Below are positions 22,165 to 33,391 of a stretch of 64,000 bases of DNA, in pieces. Each line of letters starts with the position of its first letter. The stretch's first letter is position 1. The stretch covers positions 57,569,381 through 57,633,380 of the forward strand of contig OZ020611.1 of NCBI GenBank assembly GCA_963971575.1, given 5' to 3'. A model generated the notes under the pieces. That model was not told the DNA's origin, searched no databases, and saw only the letters and a list, made by a program, of their open reading frames with translations. A program made the position numbers and the translations under genes. This stretch comes from Liopterus haemorrhoidalis (Eukaryota; Arthropoda; Insecta; Coleoptera; Dytiscidae).

Positions 22165-23183
22165 TGTGGGAGCGGTAATTTCAGAAATAAAATTTAATAT
22201 TTATTAGTTAAATTCTAATTCAATTAGTTAAAAGTAACCAAATTATTTAAATATAAAATTAAAGTTGAAAAGCAGGAGTAAATTTTACGGTCGTATATTA
22301 TATGATGTGTTTAAAATATTGTCACCGTTTATCTGAAGAGTATGGTCGAATGCTTATACACATGTTAATATACGACTATATATGTTCAATGATATAAATT
22401 CGTAGGTAATTAGAGTCAAAATTAATTATTTGGATTTATAAATCATGGGGGTAGAAATATTTCCAAAAGTCTCCAAAATAAGATAAAATGTTTCTGTTGT
22501 TAATTGGCGAGCTGATTATTTTTACAACGACTAAAAATGGGGTTCAGAGATCAGACTATTAGTTTTAAGATAAGGGCCGTGAAAATCTTGTGAGGGACAA
22601 AGGCAGTTGTTGGTAAACCTTCAGAGAGTTGGGTATAACTTTTTGACGAAATTTTGGTTTTAAACGCCATCATAGTCAGACGAACCTTGTAAGCGTTTGG
22701 TTGAGAAACCCGTAATCGCGATAGTGGATAGACTAGAAGTGGTCTGAATTTTGTTTGTGAAGGATTTTGATTGTTTTAAACTCTGTGAGTGTTGTGAGGT
22801 GTTTAAGAGGCTCTTTGTGAGGTGTGAAGGTGATTGTGAGGTTTGGTTTGGTGTCTTTCATGGAATTAATCGTAGCCGTCATTAATTGTAAGTTTAGTGT
22901 AATCACGTAAATTTCATCTCTTAACTAATCATTAAACGTAGGTTAAGTAAAATGCAGACTTTCATTCAAAACAGCTTTATTCTTAAGCCATAAAAAATCA
23001 TACATAAAGAATCATCAACCAGCTGGCAGACATTAAGAGGTTTTTAGACTTGATCCGCTCGCAAGTCATGGAAAACAACTATGTGGAAGGTCTTTCAAAC
23101 TAAGTACCATGAAGTACAATGAAATATTTAAACTTTTAGTAGCCAACCGTGAATTTCAACCATATTTATAAAAGCACTCCACA
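22165..23183 (+). mobile_element. Solo LTR, copy 2
   Basis: Starts TGTGGGAGCGGTAATTTCAG and ends ACTCCACA; CTGT on both sides (22161-22164, 23184-23187) is the 4-bp duplication. Same family as 8619-9622 but opposite strand. It lies 9 bp past the LINE stop codon, so it inserted into the LINE's 3' UTR. Confidence 0.9.
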
Positions 23184-23187
23184 CTGT

Positions 23188-23910
23188 TTTTCTTAGTATT
23201 TGCAACACAGTGAGAAAAGGTTTGAATCTCTGACTCACTAACTACTATATTAATTAATTACCCGTATAAAGTCATATGCATACAAAACAATAGTACTTAC
23301 CTGTACCATTCTTGCTTAAAGACGTCAGGTTTAGGTGCCGCGCAATAAAACACGAGAAAAGAAAAAAAAAGAAAAAGAAAAATAATAATAAAAGTTATGA
23401 GAAAAGCTCCTGAAAGATGCAGACTTCGTATCTTTTATGACAGCGTTTTTATCATGTGTATTTACCGAAGAATTACATTTATATTATTATTCTAACTTTT
23501 TTATTTTTTTATTTTATTATATGCATGCATACATTTTATTTCTTGTTAAGTCTATTTTGTAATTTACCATAAATGTATCTATGTTATATGAAATGTGTTA
23601 CATACATTTGTATAATCGATGTAATATTTATTTCGTTCAAATACAAAAAAGAGTTCGTAACTGTATGGGCACAAGAAGTGAGCATTTGGCCCACAATATA
23701 TTCCACAAACTGCATGGTCCAAATATGCCATTTATGTAAAAAATATTTCTTTTGTATTTATTATAGGATTTATTTAATATAAAAGTTGTAAAGTAAAATT
23801 TGGCCATCCTGTATATAATAAATAATAAAGAAAAAATGTGTTATTACTGACGAAAGACTATCCACAGCCATACAGATAGAGAAAAATATTACGCTAAATT
23901 CTCGGGTATA
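23188..23910. other. No gene; presumed LINE 3' flank then AT-rich DNA
   Basis: The start should be the rest of the 3' UTR of the LINE interrupted by the LTR. A-rich run at 23360-23390. The plus frame at 23573-23782 has no recognisable domain. Confidence 0.4.
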
Positions 23911-23912
23911 TA

Positions 23913-25202
23913 TCGGTCTGGGAAAAAGTTCGTGGCATTTTTGCCGATAGACGGCGCTAATTGCAAATAACTCAGGAAACACATATCGCAGCGACACCAC
24001 TAAGCGCTCGTTGGAAAGGTGACAATTCGAGCGTTACTTTGAGGGTCTAAACATCAAAATTTGTGCAGTGGTTGGAAAATTGTTTGCGTTTGAAAATGGA
24101 GAAAAGTAATGAAAAATTGCGCTATATTTTGCAATATTATTACGACAAAGGGATGAACACTGCGCAGGCTTGTGAAAAAAATTTTGCTGTGTACGGTGAA
24201 GGTACTTTATCAAAATCTGTTGCGCGGAAATGGTTCGCTCGCTTTCGTTCTGGTAATTTTAATGTGAAATCACGCTCTGGTCGTCCAATCAGTGAAAAAG
24301 CTGATGATATTCTTGAAAAAGTCCAGCAAGATAGGCATATCAGCAGTGTCGATATTGGTACGGAGCTAGACATTGACCACAAAACTGTTTTGAACCATTT
24401 ACGGAAAGCTGGTTACAAAAAGAAGCTCGATATATGGGTTCTTCATGAGTTGAGCGCGAAAAACTTGATAGACAAAATTAATATCTGCAATGCGCTGCTG
24501 AAACGCAATGAAGTCCAGCCATATCTGAAACGTGTCATAACCGGTAATGAAAAATGGATCACGTCCGACAATCGGAAGCGTAAAAGATCGTGGACAAGGT
24601 GATCTTGTGATGGTGAGCCGTCACAAGAGTTCACGAAGCGAGGTTTGACGCCGAACAAGGTGATGCTGTGTGTGTGTGGTGGGACTGGAAGGGAATCGTC
24701 CACCATGAGCGACTTCCAGTTGATCAGACAATTGATTCTCAACTCTACTGTGGACAACTAGAGAGATTACGCCAGGCAATTGAAAGAGAACGGCCCGAAT
24801 TGAATAATAGGAAAGGTGTTGTCTTTCATCATGACAACGCAAGACCACACACTTCTTTGATGACCCTTCAAAAATTGCGAGAGCTTGGTTGGGAAATTTT
24901 GTTGCATCCGCCGTATAGTCCCGACATAGCACCCTCTGACTATCACCTGTTCCGATCTCTGAAGAATTCTCTCAATGAAATTAAGCTGGTTTCAAAAGAA
25001 ACCTGTGAAAACCACTTGATTCAGTTTTTCAACCAGAAACCACAGAAGTTCTTCACCGATAGTATCATGACTCTACCCGAAAAATGGCGAAATGTTGTCG
25101 ATAATAATGGAGCATATTTGGTTTAAATAAATTCATTTTCACACTATAACAAAACCAGTTGCATTTTACTAAAAAAACGCCACGAACTTTTCCCCAGACC
25201 TG
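23913..25202 (+). mobile_element. mariner element, copy 2, full length
   Basis: TIRs: GGTCTGGGAAAAAGTTCGTG at the left and, read inward, GGTCTGGGGAAAAGTTCGTG at the right; TA on both flanks (23911-23912, 25203-25204). 1290 bp, standard for mariner. Confidence 0.95.
24096..25126 (+). pseudogene. mariner transposase (D,D34D type) with one stop and one frameshift
   Basis: Start MEKSNEKLRYILQYYYDKGM at 24096 (the in-frame ATG 33 bp upstream lies in a region not conserved in mariners). Helix-turn-helix region: LSKSVARKWFARFRSGNF, RSGRPISEKADDILE. Catalytic blocks: ITGNEKWI, where mariners have TGDEKWI (first Asp is Asn); VVFHHDNARPHTS (second Asp present); HPPYSPDIAPSDYHLF (third Asp present). 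TGA at 24600-24602 and a frameshift in the GTGTGTGTGG run near 24670. Ends NNGAYLV. Three independent lesions make it inactive. Confidence 0.95.
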
Positions 25203-25204
25203 TA

Positions 25205-25830
25205 TACAAAAGAAATAAACTTGAAGAATTTTACTTTGTTATGCTGATTTTTCCAACTAATTCCGGTATAATACATATATGTTCCAAGACTTTTTATTCA
25301 TTTCATATTGACGTTGTTTACTTCATAAAAAAATTCTGAATTTTATTACATCGTATGAAACATGTTGTCTAGTTCTAGATAATACAGTGTTCTTCTTTCT
25401 ATGGTAACAAGAATAATTTAAATAATATGTCATACAAGGTTGAACCAAAAATTACCTGCAGTTCTAAATTCAAATGGTAGCGAAAAATGCGATAACAGAA
25501 GGAGAAATCAAAAGTAAACTTGGCCAAACTTAAAATTAAAAAACTAAACCCAATCTTCTGGGATACATCACCAGAGACTAAAAATCAAAGATATACAAAA
25601 CTGGGTCATTAATATAAAATAATGATAATAATAAGAGTGAAATCATCGATACAGAGATGGAATTTTGGTGAAAGTGTGGGTCACGAGAATGGACAAAATA
25701 CCAAATGATAAGATAAGGAGAAGGATGTCTTAGAACAGTGGTGCACAATATTTTTATATTTGCAACGCTCTTCCTTAAGCCGACATTTTTTCCAAATATT
25801 TTCGTTTATATATTTCGTTTATGCACGTTG
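25205..25830. other. Mostly unassigned; possible RTE-like scrap
   Basis: Around 25668-25732 the plus frame VTRMDKIPNDKIRRRM resembles the GHV.RM...P tail of RTE-type LINEs, but it is too short to be sure. The rest shows nothing. Confidence 0.3.
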
Positions 25831-25837
25831 CAGGTGG

Positions 25838-26178
25838 TTATGAAAATTCGACACAGTTGACCACAGCATTCTGTTACGAAAAATGTATAATATCGATATA
25901 AGAGGTAGGGTACATGATTTATTCAAAAGTTATTTAAGCGATAGCAAACAGTTTGTTTCAATATGCAAAACAATAAGTTCATGTAGAAACGTACACTATG
26001 GAGTGCCGCAAGGATCCATATTGGGACCAACTTTATTCTTAATATACATAAATTCAATAGGTTAACTAAATTGCTGCAGAAATATTAAATTATTTGCAGA
26101 TAACACCACTCTATTGTATAGTGCACCTGATATTATATGCATTAAATCACAGATGCAATCAGATGTTGTTAGTGTGGA
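25838..26178 (+). pseudogene. LINE reverse transcriptase fragment (motifs A to C)
   Basis: FDTVDHSILLRKM (motif A), then KSYLSDSKQFVSI, YGVPQGSILGPTLFLIYIN (motif B), and after a frameshift LFADNTTLLYSA (motif C, the second catalytic Asp changed to Asn). CR1/Jockey-like. Cut off at about 26178 by a CAGTGGCG-family fragment. Confidence 0.85.
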
Positions 26179-26184
26179 TTAGTG

Positions 26185-26341
26185 ATTCTTTTCTCTTCGA
26201 TACATACATATTTGTTTATATTATTCGCGGGATTCAATTCTCTAAATCCAGCCGCTTGGCCACAATTTTTACAGAACGAACAGGCTCTTATGACGGAATA
26301 AGGATTTTAGTCCCCAATGTCCGCTCCTGAATACGCCACTG
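26185..26341. repeat. Fragment of the CAGTGGCG-type element, right end
   Basis: Ends ACGCCACTG at 26341 and contains CAGCCGCTTG, TTTACAGAACGAACAGGCTC, matching 7130-7230. The left end is missing. Confidence 0.7.
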
Positions 26342-26384
26342 GTACCAGAGATGGAAAATGGGCTCAACGATTAAGTAAGTGAGT

Positions 26385-26900
26385 AAAAATTGTCAGGGTT
26401 CCACAATTTTTTATTTAGGTGGAAAAGGTTTTGTGATTGAACTCCCAAATAAGTTGGGAACCGTTGTTACAAGGTAATTGTTCTTATCAGGAACGGAGAG
26501 TCGAAATTTTTTGGAGGATTGGAAACACCGACAACTAAATTAAAATAACGATATTATTAGAATTTTTTAAGGAACGCAAACGGGAACAATATTTGGTTTT
26601 GTTGTGCAAGAACGAAAACGAAATTGGAAATATTCAATACCAATTTTAACTGGTTTTCCATGTTCTCCAGTTTGTAATTTGATTAATACTACTTGTATTA
26701 ACTAATAAATACGATGAGGCAATAATGATATTTCGTTTTTACACATATCCACTTTTTATGTATTTATTTATTTATTTCTATTTGTTATGATTAAGCGGAA
26801 CTTAACGGGATTTTTATTTTTTCTATTAAGTTATAATGAGCTTCGTGGTTATTTCATGTTTCTTATTGGTAGCCAAAATCTAAATGTGAAAAGGAAAAAG
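26385..26900. repeat. GGAGTCGG-type dispersed repeat, copy
   Basis: Shares AAAATAACGATATTATT, TTTGATTAATACTACTT and GTAGCCAAAATCTAAAT with 29098-29722, less well with 38541-38720. Non-coding. Confidence 0.65.
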
Positions 26901-26904
26901 TGAC

Positions 26905-27477
26905 ATAAAAATAAAGTATAATTAAATAAAATTAAAATTATTTTAAATTAATGTATTCAAAAATTTGTATTAAGAATGATAAAAACTCAAGATATAAATG
27001 AAGATGACATTTTATAATGACAGCTCACCTCAACCTAAAATATTTAACCACTTAACTGTCGGATGTTTTTGAGAAAAGGTGTCCAAAAATTGTCACTTTT
27101 TTTCATTTTATTTGATTTTATTTACCAATACAATCAATTAAATGCATTAAGTTTATTCAATAAGTAACTTGGGTATGATATATTTTGACCTATACCTTAC
27201 AATCTGGACTACGTTGCGAATTGTGAAACAACTAAATTTTTGTCTGTATACACCTTCCACCACTCAAAAAACAAGTAACACATGTGATATTCAATTCACT
27301 CCTACCTATGATTTGCACGAACGATATCCGTGATAATCACTCTTTACAAGTCAAAACAGAATTTTTACGAACGAGGCTCGGGCATGTCACTATACGAACA
27401 AAGCCCGAGTCACGCTCGTGCAAAACTGTGAAGTGTTAAGTTTAACGATTTATGAGTGAAATGAGTCGGGTATTGGC
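26905..27477. other. No gene seen
   Basis: Unassigned. Contains CGAACGAGGCTCGG and GCCCGAGTC near 27370-27412, a small inverted motif. Confidence 0.4.
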
Positions 27478-27691
27478 AGTGGCGTATATTGGGCTCAACA
27501 GCGCTATGAAGTGACGCCAAGCGGACTATAACTGAACTAAGCGAAACGAGTAATAGTTTATTGTTTACATCTGGTTTACATGTGTTTTCTCGTGTAGTTT
27601 GTATTGCTTTTAAAAGTTAGTGTTGCAGTTTGTTTGTTATATTAACTTTTGATAGCAATTATTATTCTTTTTTATATTACTTTATGTTATA

Positions 27692-27808
27692 ATGAGTTAT
27701 TATAACACAAATTGGTGTGTGTTTGGCTGTCACTCTAGAAAAGGAAGTAACAAAAATTTTTACTTCCACTATTTTCCAAATGAGAAACAATTTGTGAACT
27801 GTTAATAA
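27692..27808 (+). pseudogene. THAP zinc-finger N-terminal fragment
   Basis: MSYYNTNWCVFGCHSRKGSN then NFYFHYFPNEKQF, stop at about 27806. Cys-x3-Cys near the N-terminus and the phenylalanine/proline pattern fit the first half of a THAP DNA-binding domain; the C-terminal Cys-His part is absent. It may be a first exon (a GTGAAC donor lies at 27794) or a fragment. THAP domains occur in host proteins and in P/Kolobok-type transposases. Confidence 0.5.
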
Positions 27809-27930
27809 ATTTGGTGCTGTGGAAGTGATAATAACAAACTAGTATTTATTAAACAAATTAAATAAAAAACAAACACTAAATTATAAAAATCCTTCTCGAA
27901 CATAATTAAATATCTACCCGGGTAATTTTA

Positions 27931-28617
27931 ATGCAGAATTAGGGCAAGCGGTCTCAAATTCTGTACGCATCTTTTCTAATACATTTTCACTGAACTTTCA
28001 GTGCCTGCTTTTGTTTTTAATCAATTTATTTAGGCAAGGAGTTTCTAACAGAAGTTTCGGTTCATACTGTTGTAAGACAGGTTTCTTAAAAGTAGACCAC
28101 AGGCATTTTAAATCTGTGCTGGTTAATATTTCCATACTCAATATATTGTTTCTGGAACAAAAAGTAAAACCAACAGAAACCACACAAAAAAAAAGATAAA
28201 TCAAATATTTCACAATCAATCAATGCCCTGATCTTGGCTTCTTTCATTTTGGTTTGTTAACCACCTGGCACAAAATAATAGGATAGCTGAAATGTTTTTG
28301 CATGTAGTTCCTGCTTTACATATGCAGGACATATTTAAAACTTCAACATCATTACTAAATTTTAATTTCCCAGTGACTTCGTGAGGTGGTGTTCTCAAAC
28401 TGCTTGTTTGTAAACATAACCCACATATGTCGACATGCTCATCATTTTTGTCCAAAATTCCGCACAACATAAGATGTCCGGCGTTTAAAAACTCTTCTCC
28501 TTCAACTACACACCTAGAAGAAGGTGTTGCACTTAAAAAAATTAAATAATTTAATAAGGATAGCTGTTTATTATCCATTGCAAATCGATGATTTAACATG
28601 TAAACAAATATGGACAA
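27931..28617 (-). pseudogene. SWIM-type zinc-finger protein fragment, two exons, one stop
   Basis: Exon 1 starts at 28617; blocks NHRFAMDNKQLSLLNYLIFL, VVEGEEFLNAGHLMLCGI, CLQTSSLRTPPHEVTG and the SWIM-like CICKAGTTCKNISAILLFCA. Donor CAG/GTGG near 28262, acceptor TTTTTGTTCCAG near 28157. Exon 2: NNILSMEILTSTDLKCLWST, FKKPVLQQYEPKLL. A TGA at about 27998-28000 interrupts, after which the frame runs on (ENVLEKMRTEFETACPNSAL) to a stop near 27929. Joining exons at those sites keeps the frame. Resembles multi-copy insect proteins that pair SWIM with YqaJ-type nucleases; that kinship is from memory and no YqaJ part is present. Confidence 0.55.
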
Positions 28618-28734
28618 CTTTCACATTACTCGTTTCAATCAGCTGTTCACAGCGCTCGTAGCGCCGCCATCGGGCATTGTTGTATCCAATAGGATTCATG
28701 GTTAGGGGGAGCACTTATGATGCTTATTTGTAAG

Positions 28735-30041
28735 ATCCGGGGTGGGGCGGTAAGTTGGGCCGCACACGGACCACAACACTTTTTTTTGTGGCTCGTGAAG
28801 CGCCAATGGCAAAAAAATTTCAGCTTATTTAGAACAAAAATATATTTAAAAAAGTAAAATTTGCTTTCTTCGCCCTATTCTGTTTATCACAAATTTTCAG
28901 AGTCCTTTGGAATATTTGTATCTAAGTTCCGTCATGGCGTCATTATAATGGCTATTATGTATGTAGGAAATTGATCTAAATATAAAAAAAATAATATATA
29001 AACAAGAAAAAATATGTTAATTTTATTTTTTATTGATTAAAAAATTTTAATTTTTAATCCATGCATCATCCTTATTTTTGAAGTATTTTTCACGTATGGG
29101 GACTCGGAGTCGGAGTCGGAATCGGTAGTTGGGAGTCGAGTTTTTTTAGAGGAGTCGGGAGTCGAAGTTGAGAGTCGGAAAAACTAGTTGACTCCCGACT
29201 TTTTGATTCAATTTTTATCAAAGATGATGACACACAACAATTACAAACAAAAACAAAATAACGATATTATTGAAGAACGTTAACTTTTTGTTTCTTTTTT
29301 TTGTTCATTTTTATGTTCTCAAATTTACAATTTGATTAATACTACTTATATTAGTATGTTAATATGATAACGTAGTAAAGATTTTTTGTTTTTACACATA
29401 TCCTTTTATTATCATATCCTATTCTATCATTTTTATCTTTTTCTGTATGCCCTGTTTATTATGTTTAAGCAAAACTAAACGGGATTTTTATTTTCTCAAG
29501 TTGTAACGAGCCCTGAGATTTAAGTTCCATGTTGGCAGCCAAAATCTAAATCTCGAATGAAAAATAATTTATAGGTATAAGAGAAAATGAAAATATTTAA
29601 TGTAAGTACGATTTACGAGTGAAAAGAGGCAGGAGTCGGAATCGGGAGTCGGAGTCGGAAGTCGGATTTCAAAAATACCGACTCGGGAATCGAGAGTCGG
29701 AGTCGATTATTTGGCTGGTATTTTTCGTACATGTAGGTCAAAGAATTGTAAGGCATGTCAAATTTCGAATCACTTGATCCAGTCGTTTTACCACAATTTC
29801 TACCGAACAGACAGGCTCATGAGAGCTGGTATAAGGATTTCTTGATCATACCTATGAAAACCTAAAAATCATAGGAATATGCATTTTACATTAATTTCAA
29901 TACTAATCGTAAAAGATAGCCTATCTGTTGTAAAATTAATAAGTGATCTGGTGGTACAATTATTTTAAAATTAATAAATTTTTATCTCATTGGACAAAGG
30001 GAGGGAACGTGCCCCTAGTGCCCCTCCCCCTGAACGCCACT
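28735..30041. repeat. CAGTGGCG-type element, left-truncated, with nested repeat
   Basis: Homologous to 6750-7465 in order: CAGCTTATTTAG, AAATATATTTAAAA, then TTACCACAATTTCTACCGAA and TTTCTTGATCATACCTA, ending AACGCCACTG at 30041. A foreign block at 29098-29722 splits it. The CAGTGGCG left end is missing. Confidence 0.7.
29098..29722. mobile_element. GGAGTCGG-type repeat nested in the above
   Basis: Both ends carry GGAGTCGG/GAGTCGGA hexamer runs (29102-29125, 29640-29705). Outer flanks both have GTATTTTTC, suggesting a duplicated target. Interior shares AAAATAACGATATTATT with other copies. Class unknown, no coding. Confidence 0.6.
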
Positions 30042-31555
30042 GAAAGTTGCAGTCGGTTCTTAAAAATACCAACTTGGGACTCGTTTATTTTTTTGCCGAC
30101 CCCCATTCTGGTTCTTATAATAATTATTATGTCCCGAAATGTTAAAATTCCCTTTTTGGTTGTATTTTATTTTGTGCTTTAAATTTTAGGAACGTGTCCT
30201 GAGCTTTTTCCAGGCTCTGACTGTATTTTAAACACGTTTTGGTACGAATCAAGAATAAAACAAAATACAAGAGCACATCTTTAAATGTTTGTAAACAGGA
30301 TATTGAAAAACATCAATAAAATCTTAGAACACATTGCGTATTGACAAACATCTATAAACACTTCTTCAGTCACTAGTAATAGTTATAAACAAAATATCTA
30401 TAAATATTGCAAGTGCAAATGTGATTGTTTTAAGTTGTAAATTTTAGTGAGGGCGCTGTTTGTATCGACGTCGCTCTCTGCATCGGTAGACGTCGTTTTC
30501 TGCTCAGTATTTCCCGAACTTCTGGGGTGAGAATACACATCTACCCATATACTCCGTACATCGAGTTCTTCCGAATTAAATTGCCTCATAAAATTATTCA
30601 TTTAAGTAATAATATCACTAATTAATTAATTAGATAAAGTTAAATAAAATACATATATAATCGTACTTTAAAACTAAATATATTAGTGACATTTCTGTTA
30701 AATTTTCGTTATTCTGTTGTGTGTTTTAGTGCCTTTATATTAAAAAAATATAAGCGCGAAAATTTGAACTGAATATTATTTCGTGTTTAACTTTGTATGC
30801 ACTTTGTGCATACAATTTTTCTAATCGATATAGGTTAACGTCCTGGAATAAAGCCGTGATTTGCTCCGATCGAATTTAGTACGTGAGTTGTTATAGCTGT
30901 TTAGGATTAAAGTTTCTTGGATAAGTGCACTAGTAAATCGTTCCTCTGGAGAAGTTACGAAGGCACTCCAGGTCTATCGCTGCAAAGCGAGGACGCAAAG
31001 TCAAGGTAAGATTATAGCCACATCTTTAAACTTTAAGATGATTCTAAGATGTTATTAATATAAATGGTGGTTATTTTAGAACTGCTCTTGACCATTATTA
31101 AAGTTAATGAACGATAAGTAAGTGTAAGTGTTCTGATTTAGCTTTGAAAACATATTATAATATTAAGAGCCAGTTTCTCGATGTCTTAGTGGTTTATTTG
31201 GTTGATAAGTATAAGAAGAGAGTTTGTTTTTTCTATAGACTTATAGTCTTATAAGCTTATTAGATTATTAACGTTGCTTTCACTGGGGTTTTAGGTATAT
31301 TTTTACTTTTAACAAAAATGCTGGCTTGAGGAGTTTTCAAATTTTCCATAGACTTATAGACATATTTACACTTAAGTCTTGTATAAAATAGATCCATAGC
31401 TCAAGTATAACATAAGAATCATAGAACTGTCTTTGTTATATTTATTATAAATAGATGTTTAGAACAATGCCATCTTTGTACTCATCTTTGTGCCCATGTT
31501 ATTCCTTATGTCATGGAGCTATTATAAACAAGGCTTTGTTTAATAAATAAATATA
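30042..31555. other. No recognised gene; weak exon-like signals
   Basis: A minus-strand 67-codon frame (30398-30601, containing SSGNTEQKTTSTDAESDVDT) has a protein-like composition but no known domain. On the plus strand TCAAG/GTAAG at 31005 is a good splice donor after a less AT-rich stretch (about 30840-31005), which could be a 5' UTR exon. Neither is proven. This is the longest stretch in the window without an obvious transposon. Confidence 0.25.
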
Positions 31556-31710
31556 ATCACAAACATGGGCACCCGCAGATTTTTTTTAAGGGGGGGGGCA
31601 TATGCTAGCATATTTTTGAAAATATTTTGTCATTTGTCAAATAAACTCATAAATACAGAACACTATAAAATCTACTCTATTCTTAGAAAATTTTCCTTGT
31701 CCACACTTAA

Positions 31711-31950
31711 TTATTATTATTATTTTATTTATTTAACATCGGCCTATTTCTGCGACGAGGCTAATCACCGATGCCAGAGGGCGAGCTTCTATACCTAGAT
31801 GAGGGGTGAATGATTGTGAAAATGGGTGTAATATTAACATATTATTCTCGCCGAATTTCACCAACAGGGACTTGAACTAGCAACCTCACAATTCAGTCGG
31901 TTTTAACCAGTGGGAACTGCACGATTTAACGAGTTCGGCCACTCCGTTGG
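31711..31950 (-). mobile_element. tRNA-derived SINE with 15-bp TSD
   Basis: Minus strand head CCAACGGAGTGGCCGAACTC has an A-box-like GTGGCCGAACTCG; TTGCTAGTTCAAGTCCCTG holds a B box. The 3' tail is an ATT/AATAA run. CTTGTCCACACTTAA is present at both flanks (31696-31710, 31951-31965), 15 of 15, the LINE-type duplication expected of a SINE. Confidence 0.9.
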
Positions 31951-32332
31951 CTTGTCCACACTTAACATACTCAACCCGGATAAACGATCTCTCGTTATAG
32001 TTGACATAATAATAATTAAAATAATAGTGTTTATAGGTCCGGGCCATACCCGATTTGACTGCATAGTTAGTTTATGTAGTTAGTTGTCATCAGTTATCAG
32101 TATTCGGGCCCCTTTGTGGCGTTTCTATCGGTAATTTTCCGGTGAGTGGGGTGGAATTACTGTCTTTTTGGTTTCAGAGTTATTATTGTATTAACGGAGC
32201 CCGGGCTCTCTTTCGGCGACCCTGCTAATCCTTTCTGAGGACCGAGGTGAGACTCGAGTGCTCCGAGGCCCATTATGCAAACTTGAAACGAGTAGATGCA
32301 CATGAACTAAAATGTGATAGCAAATATAAAAT

Positions 32333-32605
32333 AATAAATATATAGGTATTTTCTTGGGTTCCGGTCGATAATTAAAAGCAAATTTAGTCAAATATTTAAA
32401 AAGATTTATTTACTTGCTAACTAGTTTCGGTTCTATCTGAACCATTCTCAAAGCCTAAAAATAAGTACATGTATGTTAAAATAAATTACATAAAGTAAAT
32501 ATAAAATTAATAATAAATAAAATATAAAATTAAACATTAGTACACTTACTTGCAACTATATTTATAAAAATCAGAGTTAAAATTATAAAATTTGAAACAT
32601 ATTAA
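32333..32605 (-). repeat. Penelope-like element, left inverted arm (pLTR-like)
   Basis: About 270 bp, the inverted copy of 33392-33670 (for example ATATATAGGTATTTTCTTGG at its left edge). Contains the hammerhead-like motif on the minus strand at 32416-32455. Confidence 0.85.
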
Positions 32606-33273
32606 AATTAATGCTCTTAATTTAAGTCATTCAGATGTCCATGACAAAATAAAAAATAATAGTAAAAATAATTTCCCTAAACGTATTATACACAGAATTT
32701 TATACAATAGCAGAATTTTATACAAAAAAAACAAATAATCCAGATAACGTAACAAAAAAGACTTATTTTTCCATTCCTCACATACCCAACTTATCTGAAC
32801 AATTAAAAAAAATATTAACTAATGAAAATATTAATATAGCTACAAAAAATTTCAAAACTATCAATAATTTACACAGTACATTAAAAGACAGAGACAAGAA
32901 AGAACAAAAATCTAATATTATATACTGCATACTCTGTAAAAATTGTGAAGCCAAATATGTTGGTCAGAGTAAACGGTATTTAAAAACAAAAGAAAACTAA
33001 AAGAACACGAGAACATTAGTAAAAATAAAATTAACAATAACAAAAGTAACAACTCTATTATAGAACATGCCAACAATCTAAAACATCAATTTGACTTTCC
33101 TAATACAACAATACTGAATGTTGAACAAAATTTAACTACAAGATTATTATTAGAAATGATTTATATTAAAAAAGACAATTGTAATATTAATGCTAAAACT
33201 GACATAGATAATATCAGCAAAATTTATTATAATCTTATAAAAAAAATAAAATATCTCCATCTATTAATTGTAT
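32604..33273 (+). pseudogene. Penelope-like element C-terminus with GIY-YIG endonuclease
   Basis: Frame: NALNLSHSDVHDKI, YFSIPHIPNLSEQLKKIL, then the GIY-YIG core NIIYCILCKNCEAKYVGQSK (IYCI and YVG in place of GIY and YIG, with the Cys-Cys insert typical of Penelope-like elements). A frameshift near 32990 interrupts; after it LKEHENISKN, HANNLKHQFDF and RLLLEMIYIKKDN continue to a stop near 33271. The reverse transcriptase is missing, so it is strongly 5'-truncated. Confidence 0.88.
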
Positions 33274-33391
33274 AACTAACTTCAATTAGAAATTACGGTA
33301 TATCTATTTTTTTAAAAATCTTTTTAACCTAGTTGACGTGTAACGTATATGTGTAGAAGATAAGGAGAAAAATTTTATCCGTTAACTTAAT

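Larger units (their letters stand above)
27478..28690. repeat. Possible compact element bounded by inverted GAAACGAGTAAT
   Basis: GAAACGAGTAAT near 27550 and its complement near 28630, each followed inward by TGTTTACAT; outward both sides have TATTGG...CAACA (near 27497 and 28678). It encloses a THAP fragment and a SWIM pseudogene. No target duplication found, so a unit insertion is not shown. Confidence 0.4.
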
